From positions 1-8,475 of the forward strand of contig PEWW01000121.1 in the NCBI GenBank assembly GCA_002779345.1: a stretch of DNA of 8,475 bases, in the 5' to 3' direction. The DNA comes from Candidatus Omnitrophica bacterium CG07_land_8_20_14_0_80_50_8 (lineage in GTDB: Bacteria; Omnitrophota; Gorgyraeia; 2-02-FULL-51-18). How positions within the stretch are numbered: the first letter of the stretch is position 1; every line of letters starts with the position of its first letter. Below are positions 1 to 5,636 of the stretch, piece after piece. Position numbers and translations under genes: made by a program. Under the pieces are notes generated by a model. The model was not told the origin of the DNA and did no database searches. It was given only the letters and a program-made list of their open reading frames with translations.

Positions 1-780
1 CTTGATCGTAAAATGTTTCCAAATCGGCCCTCCCCTCACACGCTGAGGAATGACCATATTTTCAAATTCCTCGGGCGTGGATGCCTCCCCGTAAACACGG
101 ACATTCATTTCCTGGGGACCCGTATCAATATATCCGGCCGGCCGGTCGGCATGTTGTGAGCTGATCGCGTTCAGAACGTCTTCGACGGTCAATTCGTTTT
201 CCTTAAGTTTAGTCGAATCCAGCCAAACCCTTAAGTTTGGGTCGACGTAGCCGCCCAAACGGACTTCACCGACTCCGGCCACTGTCGTAAACTGGTCTTT
301 CAGCGCCTCGCTGACATAGTGGGTCAGCTCCTTGAGAGGCCGCTCACCCGAAAGCGCCAGCCACATGATCGGCTGATCCTCGGGATTAGTTTTGGTCACA
401 ACCGGCGGGTCGATGTCTTTGGGTAAATTTCTCTGCGCTTGCCCGATCTTGGTCTGCACGTCCTGCAGGGCAGCGTCGATATTACGGTTCAAGTTAAATT
501 CGATGATAATCTGGGCCTGACCCTGGCTTGAAACGGAGGTGACTTCTTTGAGTCCCTCCACACTCATCACGGAGTCTTCGATAAAATCCGTGACTTCCGT
601 TTCCATGACTTCTGGGGCGGCACCCTCCCAAGCGATATTGACCGTGACAATGGGAAAATCGATATCGGGCAGTTGGCTGACCCCCAGACGCGTAAAACCG
701 ATCCAACCAAACACAAGAATGCCGATCATGAGCATCCACGCGAACACCGGATTTTTTATTGAAACGTCAGAAAGGGTCAT
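1..780 (-). CDS. RND (HAE-1/AcrB-type) efflux transporter, N-terminal part
   Basis: This is the first 260 residues of an inner-membrane RND pump, a family of about 1,000 to 1,050 residues; the rest lies beyond position 1. RND pumps use the proton gradient to expel drugs, solvents or other toxic compounds through an adaptor and a TolC-type channel. The start (MTLSDVSIKNPVFAWML) is typical of HAE-1 pumps: a short cytoplasmic lead, transmembrane helix 1 at about residues 10-30, then LGVSQLPDIDFP and the first porter subdomain. Family-typical segments follow, such as VEGLKEVTSVSSQG and the VRLGGYVDPNLRVWLD region. The ATG (780-778) overlaps the TGA of the upstream outer-membrane factor as ATGA, and an AAAGGAA ribosome binding site lies just before it, inside that gene. 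The substrate cannot be predicted. The reading frame is open to the window edge. Confidence 0.95.
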   Translation of the reverse strand, partial: MTLSDVSIKNPVFAWMLMIGILVFGWIGFTRLGVSQLPDIDFPIVTVNIAWEGAAPEVMETEVTDFIEDSVMSVEGLKEVTSVSSQGQAQIIIEFNLNRNIDAALQDVQTKIGQAQRNLPKDIDPPVVTKTNPEDQPIMWLALSGERPLKELTHYVSEALKDQFTTVAGVGEVRLGGYVDPNLRVWLDSTKLKENELTVEDVLNAISSQHADRPAGYIDTGPQEMNVRVYGEASTPEEFENMVIPQRVRGGPIWKHFTIK

Positions 781-2162
781 TTGGTTTCCTTTATCCGCAC
801 TTCCCCCACGGCTGCTTTGAGCCGCCAATAATTTATTTTTGCCGCGGTATGCGCCGCGTTTGCCTGTCGGTTCAAATCCTGGGTGTCCTTTAGAGCCGTC
901 AAGACATCCAGGTTGCTCACCAGGTTCGACTGGTAATCCGCCGTTTGCAATTCATAATCCTTCTTTTTCGCACGCGCGGCCTCGCCAAGCGCGGCGTCCT
1001 CGAGGATCGCGGAGCGATATTCCTCATAGGCGGCGCTTATCTCTAGACGGCCCATGCGTTTAGTTTTAAAAAAATTGTATTTGGCTATCTCACGCTCGGC
1101 CGCGGCCGCCTTGACAGTCCCGATCGTCTCGGTCCCGTTAAACACCGGCACGTTGACACTCAAAAGGACATCCCAGTCAATGCCGGACTGGGTCCCGACC
1201 CTTTGTGTATAATAATTCCCGTCAAGATAGGCCCTGGGGAAAAGCCCCGATTGCGCGGCCACGACGCCTTGCTCTGCCAATAGGTAGGCCTCATGAGCAG
1301 CCTTCACGTCGGGTCTGGAATCCAATCGATCCAAATAATCGTCCGGTTCCTTAACCTTAGGATTGGCGCCTTCCGGCTCCGCGAGCGGCCCCTCGACGGG
1401 CCTGCCGATAAAATATTCAAGTTGTTGGCGGGCGAGGACAACGTCACGCCTCGACAAAATAAGTTGTGCCTCAACTTTCATTTTGTCCGATAAAGCCGTC
1501 TGCACCTCGCTTTCACGCGAGCGGCCGATCACGACCCTGGCCTCGAGCTCCTTGATCCGATCCTCGATCGTCTGGCGGGTCTCCTCGAGGATCTTGATAT
1601 CTTTCTCCGAGGAGATCACCGCGTAAAAGACGCTCACGACATCAGTCAGGAGCGTTTGCTCAAGCCTGATCCGCTCGTACAGCTTCTGCGCCTTTTCGGC
1701 GTTCGATCCCTGAATGCCCGCGACCTCCTTAAAACCCGAAAAGATCGGCTGGTGCAAAGTAAATTTTTTCTGCGGGGTGGCTCTGCGAAGCAAATTGCCG
1801 GTCAATGACGAACTACCGGCCACCGCTTCCTTGGGGGCGTCCTGGATAGATTCGGTCATTAAAAAACTAACCTCCGGTATGACCTCGTTGAGCGCCTGAT
1901 AAAGGCGGCCCTGCGCTTTGTTTAGTTCTTCCCGCTTGATCGCTATATCCTCGCTTTGAACTAGCGTCAACCGGTAGGCCTCCTCGAGCGTCAAAGGCTT
2001 CGATTCCGCAGATTGGGACAGAACATTTCCCTCTGTTTTGGCATTGGATTTTCCCCGATGGCCAAAAAAAGAAAAACTGAAGGCGGCGGAAGAAAACACC
2101 CCGGACAGCAGACCGCAAATGAGCGATACGAAAATCACATTAAATAAATTCTTTTTTCTCAT
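777..2162 (-). CDS. TolC-family outer-membrane efflux factor
   Basis: This 461-residue protein of the OEP/TolC family would form the outer-membrane and periplasmic tunnel of the tripartite pump whose RND subunit is encoded next. Residues 1 to about 27 form a signal peptide (MRKKNLFNVIFVSLICGLLS, then SSAAFS). There is no proper lipobox, because Ile precedes the only nearby Cys. Two OEP repeats follow. The first runs from about residue 57 (LTLEEAYRLTL) through long helices to FIGRPVEGPL. The second carries RPDVKAAHEAYLLAEQ, GLFPRAYLDGNYYTQ and a C-terminal helix with NLVSNLDVLTALKDTQDLN, a classic family segment. An upstream TTG would extend the frame by 54 residues, but the ATG at 2162-2160 was chosen because it gives a signal peptide and overlaps the marR stop as ATGA. 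The ribosome binding site is weak (GGGG, 8 bases before ATG), which fits translational coupling to the regulator gene. Confidence 0.94.
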   Translation of the reverse strand: MRKKNLFNVIFVSLICGLLSGVFSSAAFSFSFFGHRGKSNAKTEGNVLSQSAESKPLTLEEAYRLTLVQSEDIAIKREELNKAQGRLYQALNEVIPEVSFLMTESIQDAPKEAVAGSSSLTGNLLRRATPQKKFTLHQPIFSGFKEVAGIQGSNAEKAQKLYERIRLEQTLLTDVVSVFYAVISSEKDIKILEETRQTIEDRIKELEARVVIGRSRESEVQTALSDKMKVEAQLILSRRDVVLARQQLEYFIGRPVEGPLAEPEGANPKVKEPDDYLDRLDSRPDVKAAHEAYLLAEQGVVAAQSGLFPRAYLDGNYYTQRVGTQSGIDWDVLLSVNVPVFNGTETIGTVKAAAAEREIAKYNFFKTKRMGRLEISAAYEEYRSAILEDAALGEAARAKKKDYELQTADYQSNLVSNLDVLTALKDTQDLNRQANAAHTAAKINYWRLKAAVGEVRIKETK

Positions 2163-2608
2163 TGAGACTGCCCCAAATGCTTCACATAAACTTTTTTTAG
2201 AATCCGAAGGTACAGATCCCGCTCTTTCCGGGTCAACACGGAAAAAACCTCCCGGATACTGCGCTGTTTTTGACGCAGGATCTGACCTATCACTTTGCTC
2301 CCCTTGACGGTCATACGGATCCAAACGATACGCCGGTCATTTTCGTCATGACGGCGGCTTAACATTTTTTCTCCGATAAGCCGGTCAACCAGCGTCGAGG
2401 CGGAACTCATCTTGATACTGAGATGATTGGCGATGCATTTCATGTTAACGCATTTTTTTTTAGAAATATAAATCAACGCGACCGTCTGAGGAAAACTCAT
2501 TTTGCCCCGGGTGATCTCGTTGTCTTCTCGTTTAGCGAACTCCCGGTAGATCTGCGGCATGATCTCAAGCACTTCACGGCTAAAATTTTTTAACTCAACG
2601 GTTAACAT
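2159..2608 (-). CDS. MarR-family transcriptional regulator
   Basis: This 149-residue winged-helix regulator has the size and layout of the MarR family: an N-terminal dimerisation helix (residues 5-30), a winged helix at about 38-105, and C-terminal dimerisation helices to 145. The recognition-helix region (MSSASTLVDRLIGEKML) and the wing with DENDRR at 88-93 match the family pattern S-x-S-T-x-x-x-D-R-L and D-x-x-D-R-R. MarR proteins usually repress their own operon and release DNA on binding a phenolic or other lipophilic ligand, or on thiol oxidation. As first gene of a coupled efflux operon it probably controls the pump, but that is inferred from position. A Cys pair, C53 and C58 (CVNMKC), sits beside the DNA-binding helices. 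The codons for Lys50-52 form a run of nine A residues (2453-2461 on the plus strand), a possible slippage site. The start is ATG with AGGGA 5 bases upstream. Confidence 0.93.
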   Translation of the reverse strand: MLTVELKNFSREVLEIMPQIYREFAKREDNEITRGKMSFPQTVALIYISKKKCVNMKCIANHLSIKMSSASTLVDRLIGEKMLSRRHDENDRRIVWIRMTVKGSKVIGQILRQKQRSIREVFSVLTRKERDLYLRILKKVYVKHLGQSQ

Positions 2609-2613
2609 ACGTG

Positions 2614-2618
2614 TCCCT
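2614..2618 (-). promoter_or_regulatory. Ribosome binding site of marR
   Basis: AGGGA read on the minus strand lies 5 bases before the ATG at 2608. It is the only clear Shine-Dalgarno sequence ahead of the efflux operon and supports the chosen marR start. Confidence 0.7.
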
Positions 2619-2620
2619 AA

Positions 2621-2635
2621 TAGTTTGAACGACTA
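2621..2635. promoter_or_regulatory. Candidate MarR operator, TAGT-N7-ACTA
   Basis: A 15-base interrupted inverted repeat, TAGT at 2621-2624 and ACTA at 2632-2635, covers the expected transcription start (about 2632) of the marR operon. Its size and AT-richness suit a MarR dimer site and its position suits repression. The arms are only 4 bases, so chance is a real alternative. Confidence 0.3.
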
Positions 2636-2638
2636 ATT

Positions 2639-2667
2639 ATTATTGTAAAAAGGGCAAATTTTGTCAA
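2639..2667 (-). promoter_or_regulatory. Sigma-70 promoter of the marR efflux operon
   Basis: On the minus strand a perfect -35 box TTGACA (2667-2662) is followed by a 17-base spacer and the -10 box AATAAT (2644-2639, 5 of 6 matches to consensus). Transcription would start near 2632, leaving a leader of about 24 bases before the marR ATG. It is the strongest promoter-like sequence in the window and begins 10 bases past the stop codon of the DedA gene. Confidence 0.75.
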
Positions 2668-2670
2668 TAA
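2640..2670. repeat. Inverted repeat TTATTG-N19-CAATAA over the promoter
   Basis: The six-base arms at 2640-2645 and 2665-2670 are perfect inverted copies. One arm overlaps the -10 box and the other the -35 box of the marR operon promoter. This could be an operator for MarR or another dimeric regulator, although the spacing of arms (25 bases between equivalent positions) is longer than the 16-20 base site usual for a single MarR dimer. Part of the symmetry may come from the promoter boxes themselves. Confidence 0.35.
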
Positions 2671-2676
2671 GTAAAG

Positions 2677-3288
2677 CTATTTTTTTTTCGCTTTATAGAT
2701 TTCCAGGAACACAGGGAGAAATGAAATAACGATAACCACCGCAACCACGATATGGATATTTTTTCCGATGTTAGGAACCCTACGTCCGAGAAAATATCCG
2801 ATCGAGGTCATGCCAAGCACCCAAAGCGCGGCGCCTGCGGCATTAAAAGATAAAAATTTTTTATAATCCATTTTGCCGACACCCGCGACGGTCGGCGCGA
2901 ACGTTCTCACGATCGGCACAAACCTTGCCAAAATGATTGTTTTGCCCCCATATTTTTCAAAAAAACGATGCGTGCGTTCCACGTGGCTTTTTCTAAAAAA
3001 GAACGAATCCTCCCTTTTAAAGAGCCTGGGTCCGATCTGATAACCGATACAATAACCGGTGCTGTCCCCCGCGATCGCTGCGGCCATCAGGAGAAGATTG
3101 AGACGAAAAATATCCAGCGACCCCTGAGAAGCTACAAGCCCCGCGGTCACCAGGAGCGAATCGCCCGGAAGAAAAAAACCGGCCAACAGGCCCGTTTCGC
3201 TAAAAACAATGACGGCCATGCCAAAATAACCCGCCCAAACGACTAGCTGATCCGGGTGATGCAGATAAGAAAAAAATTCTTGGATCAA
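2677..3288 (-). CDS. DedA-family (VTT domain) membrane protein
   Basis: This 203-residue polytopic inner-membrane protein belongs to the DedA/VTT (SNARE-associated) family. Members help maintain the proton motive force and envelope, and some act as flippases recycling undecaprenyl phosphate or other lipids. Family signatures are present in order: FSETGLLAGFFLPGDSLL (residues 29-46, re-entrant loop), IAGDSTGYCIGYQIG (72-86), ARFVPIVRTFAPTVAGV (121-137), and hydrophobic helices at about 150-168 and 178-197, ending in a basic tail. Glu31, Asp43, Arg122 and Arg128 have the same mutual spacing as the functionally required E39, D51, R130 and R136 of E. coli YqjA. The start is a TTG (3288-3286), chosen because AAAGGA overlaps the upstream stop codon and the N-terminus matches family length. 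The next Met (24) would remove the lead into the first membrane segment. It lies 9 bases after the FecR-domain gene, so the two are likely co-transcribed. Confidence 0.94.
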   Translation of the reverse strand: MIQEFFSYLHHPDQLVVWAGYFGMAVIVFSETGLLAGFFLPGDSLLVTAGLVASQGSLDIFRLNLLLMAAAIAGDSTGYCIGYQIGPRLFKREDSFFFRKSHVERTHRFFEKYGGKTIILARFVPIVRTFAPTVAGVGKMDYKKFLSFNAAGAALWVLGMTSIGYFLGRRVPNIGKNIHIVVAVVIVISFLPVFLEIYKAKKK

Positions 3289-3293
3289 AGGGT

Positions 3294-3299
3294 TCCTTT
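3294..3299 (-). promoter_or_regulatory. Ribosome binding site deciding the TTG start of the DedA gene
   Basis: AAAGGA on the minus strand overlaps the TAA stop of the FecR-domain gene and lies about 5 bases before the TTG at 3288. It supports initiation at this non-ATG codon and coupling to the gene upstream. Confidence 0.6.
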
Positions 3300-4467
3300 A
3301 TCGGCGAGGTCTTGAAGGCACTGCGGGTTTACGTGCGGGTTGCTTTCCTGATCCTTGCGGCTGGCCTCCTGCGTTCTGAGACCGATGCTCCACGATCGGG
3401 GGTTTATTTCCTTTGCTTGGGGCTTGACTGGGCGCGTTTTGTGACCGATTGTCCGTTTGCGAAGGTCTGCCGCCCGGGTCTTGGGGTTGATTTTCCATAT
3501 TTTGAGACTGGTTTCCATTATCCTGAAGCGGTTTCCCTTGAGCCTGTGGACCTCTGGCTACATTTTGATTTAAGACCGTTTGACGGTCACGCGGCGCGGG
3601 GCTTGGGCGTGAGACGCCGGATTCGGAAGAGCCCCTCATCGCTTTGAACATTTTATCTTCGCGGCCCATGGCCTCTTTGATTTTATCTTCCTTATTTTTC
3701 TCATGTTCCATAGAAGCTAGGCGCCCTTGACCCGTGCGCGCCGCCTCTAAACGCTGGCGATGTATTTTGTCGATAGTGCCCAGGTCACGAATCTTACCTA
3801 CGCGGCCGCTGCGAATATTTTCCTGTACTCGTTTTTGGATCCTTTCCCCGATTTGGCGCCCTTTTTGCCGCTCGGCCTCAAACATCGGCCGAGGCGCGGC
3901 CGGAGAAGCGCCCGGCATGTCAATCTCAGTCATTTGGGCTTTATCAACAACCGTCGGCGTTTCGTTCAAGTTTCCGTCCTCGTTTTGACCGAAAACGAAA
4001 ACCTGCGAATCGGAAAAATTGTAGACTTGAGTGCCGTTATCATCGTGCGCCGTGCGGTATTCCGTCCCCCTCACCGCCGCGATGGCGGTTGGTGTTTGAA
4101 TTTCAAAGGTGGATTCTTTCGGCAGTTCTCTTAACTGGGCGTAAACTCCGCCCCGATCCATTTTGAGCGTCGTAGGAAATAGCGATTTTATTTCGACCTT
4201 GGTTTTTTCATCTAAGCGCGTGACATTTTGCCAATTTTTGTCATACCCCAGATCCACCAAGCTTTGGGCGTCCACCTCGACGGTATCGCCGATGTCTAGA
4301 ACGTCCCCTTCCTTCAAAGGCCGGTGAGAAACCTTAGCGTTAGTAACGGACGCAGATCCTTCAAGCGACATCACTTCACACTGAAAATCCGCCGCGCGCG
4401 CCAAAGCAGGTAACCGCGTAAACGCCAAGAAAAATAACAAACAAAAACTTAGCGGATGCTTCGACAT
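3298..4467 (-). CDS. Secreted FecR-domain protein with repeat-bearing basic tail
   Basis: This 389-residue exported protein has four parts. Residues 1-25 are a signal peptide ending ALARA before ADFQ, with no lipobox. Residues about 28-165 form a FecR domain: the stretches LKEGDVLDIGDTVEV (51-65) and TPTAIAAVRGTEYRT (125-139) are the characteristic motifs. Residues about 195-285 are charged and probably helical. Residues 286-389 are low-complexity, rich in Gln, Asn, Pro, Gly, Ser and Arg, with four degenerate 21-residue repeats. FecR domains were named for the periplasmic iron-dicitrate sensor, but many stand-alone secreted versions have unknown roles. No FecI-type sigma factor or TonB receptor is nearby, so iron signalling should not be assumed. 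The ATG has no Shine-Dalgarno sequence and sits 6 bases after a -10-like box. The function is unknown; a structural or envelope-associated role is possible. The DedA gene follows after 9 bases. Confidence 0.9.
   Translation of the reverse strand: MSKHPLSFCLLFFLAFTRLPALARAADFQCEVMSLEGSASVTNAKVSHRPLKEGDVLDIGDTVEVDAQSLVDLGYDKNWQNVTRLDEKTKVEIKSLFPTTLKMDRGGVYAQLRELPKESTFEIQTPTAIAAVRGTEYRTAHDDNGTQVYNFSDSQVFVFGQNEDGNLNETPTVVDKAQMTEIDMPGASPAAPRPMFEAERQKGRQIGERIQKRVQENIRSGRVGKIRDLGTIDKIHRQRLEAARTGQGRLASMEHEKNKEDKIKEAMGREDKMFKAMRGSSESGVSRPSPAPRDRQTVLNQNVARGPQAQGKPLQDNGNQSQNMENQPQDPGGRPSQTDNRSQNAPSQAPSKGNKPPIVEHRSQNAGGQPQGSGKQPARKPAVPSRPRR
3325..3576 (-). repeat. Four degenerate 63-bp (21-residue) tandem repeats
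   Basis: These encode residues 298-318, 319-339, 340-360 and 361-381 of the FecR-domain protein. Each unit has Gln-Asn at positions 4-5 and Gly at position 14; Pro occurs at position 10 in three units and at 16 or 17 in all. Three units share SQN at positions 3-5. The period is visible in DNA: on the plus strand GCGTTCTGAGACCGATG at 3371 and GCGTTTTGTGACCGATT at 3434 are 63 bases apart, with a weaker copy at about 3497. Confidence 0.75.
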
Positions 4468-4473
4468 AGCACT

Positions 4474-4501
4474 AGTATAGACAATCGTTCGGGAAAATCA
4501 A
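4474..4501 (-). promoter_or_regulatory. Candidate promoter abutting the FecR-gene start codon
   Basis: On the minus strand TTGATT (4501-4496), a 16-base spacer and TATACT (4479-4474) resemble -35 and -10 boxes (4 of 6 and 5 of 6 matches). The -10 box ends 6 bases before the ATG at 4467, so transcription would start at or next to the A of the start codon. The leader would be absent or nearly so. Confidence 0.55.
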
Positions 4502-4502
4502 T

Positions 4503-5636
4503 TTAATTTGAACCGCCTTTGTAAATCCTCGGGATACGGCTGTGAATTCCGCAGGTGATCTCATAAGGGATGGTTTGAATTATTTTCGCCAAATCTTTAG
4601 CTTGCACCTGGACGCGGCCGTTTTTGCCTATCAATGTCACTTCGTCCCAGCGTCTAACGCCCGGCACATGACCGACGTCAACCAGGGTCTGATCCATCGT
4701 CACACGACCCACCACGGGGCACTTTCTGCCGCGAATCACGACAAACGCCTTGTTAGAAAAACCGATTCGGTAACCATGGCTGTAACCGATCGGCAAAGTG
4801 GCTATGAGTGTTTTTTGGGATACTTTGTAAGTGGATCCATAGCTGAGCGTTCTGCCCTTCTCCGCAACCTTTAAAAATGCAATGCGCGTTTTGAGCTCTA
4901 GGATCGGCCGGATTCCCTTGGGAGGCGGGTAAAGGGCGCAAGGGTTCATCCCGTACAAAATAATACCCGGTCGAATTAAATTTAAATGCGCGCCTTTGAA
5001 CCGAAGAAAACCCAGGCTGTTGGCCGTGTGGATAAATCGCGGGTAAAAGCCTAGACTGTTTATTCCGCGAATGACTGCTTTGAAAAGCGTCATCTGTCGT
5101 CCGGTCAAGCGCTTGTCCCTGTGGTCCGCGTTGGCGAAATGAGTGTAAATACCTTCTACTAAAATTCTTTTTCTTCGTTTGGCCCCAATAAAAAAATCCA
5201 TCGCGTCCGCGTGCCAAACACCCAAACGTCCCATGCCGGTGTCAATTTTGACGTGTACGGGAAATGGTTGAGCGGCACCGTTCAACTGCTTTTCCAATGC
5301 ATCTAAATCTTCCAGCGATGAAACGGTAGGAATGATTCGGCATCGAATATAGGCCGGCACTTGAGTCGGGTGAAAACTCCCCAGCACCAGGATCCGCTCC
5401 TTGGGGCAAACGTCCCTCAATTTCACCGCCTCATCGATCGCGGCCACTCCAAAAAAATCAACGCCCTCGTGCCTCAAAACTTTGGCCACCGCTGTCATGC
5501 CGTGGCCATAGGCGTCCGCTTTCACGATCGAAAGAATTTGGGTATCCGGTCGGGTCAGTTGTGACCTAATAATTTTTAGGTTCCGTTTGAGCGCGGATAA
5601 ATCCACGGGGGCCCAAACCAATGGAAAATTTTTCAT
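4503..5636 (-). CDS. alr: Alanine racemase
   Basis: This cytoplasmic PLP enzyme interconverts L- and D-alanine, supplying D-Ala for peptidoglycan. The 377 residues match the family length. The N-terminal TIM barrel carries the PLP-binding lysine Lys39 in VKADAYGHG (38-46), followed by VHVKIDTGMGRLG (127-139), THFANAD (165-171) and LIRPGIILYG (220-229), whose Arg222 corresponds to the residue contacting the PLP pyridine nitrogen. The C-terminal beta domain has the catalytic tyrosine from the partner subunit, Tyr266 in LSYGSTY, and VGRVTMDQ (309-316). The family segment IGYADGxxR reads IGYSHGYRIG here (283-292), with His replacing Asp. The ATG overlaps the tsaB stop as ATGA, with GGAG 7 bases upstream inside tsaB. 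It is the last gene of the tatD-to-alr cluster, and no terminator is visible in the 35 bases after it. Confidence 0.97.
   Translation of the reverse strand: MKNFPLVWAPVDLSALKRNLKIIRSQLTRPDTQILSIVKADAYGHGMTAVAKVLRHEGVDFFGVAAIDEAVKLRDVCPKERILVLGSFHPTQVPAYIRCRIIPTVSSLEDLDALEKQLNGAAQPFPVHVKIDTGMGRLGVWHADAMDFFIGAKRRKRILVEGIYTHFANADHRDKRLTGRQMTLFKAVIRGINSLGFYPRFIHTANSLGFLRFKGAHLNLIRPGIILYGMNPCALYPPPKGIRPILELKTRIAFLKVAEKGRTLSYGSTYKVSQKTLIATLPIGYSHGYRIGFSNKAFVVIRGRKCPVVGRVTMDQTLVDVGHVPGVRRWDEVTLIGKNGRVQVQAKDLAKIIQTIPYEITCGIHSRIPRIYKGGSN

Noticed and set aside
2163..2324. A 54-residue upstream extension of the outer-membrane factor starting at a TTG (2324).
   Set aside because: It lies wholly inside marR in another frame, lacks a signal peptide at its start, and the ATG at 2162 gives both a signal peptide and an ATGA overlap.
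2671..2695. AAAGC...GCTTT arms around the end of the DedA gene as a possible terminator.
   Set aside because: The stem is 5 AT-rich pairs around a 12-base A-rich loop with no U-tract after it on the minus strand, so it would not terminate.
3285..3518. A 77-codon minus-strand open frame overlapping the FecR repeat tail.
   Set aside because: It is a shadow of the repetitive, stop-poor tail sequence; its translation has no recognisable domain and it overlaps a clear gene.
3312..3647. Plus-strand open frame opposite the FecR repeat tail.
   Set aside because: It is antisense to a well-supported gene, shows no ribosome binding site or domain, and is explained by the low-complexity composition.
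3760..4134. Plus-strand open frame of 124 codons opposite the FecR domain.
   Set aside because: It is entirely antisense to a gene with signal peptide and FecR motifs; its product resembles nothing.
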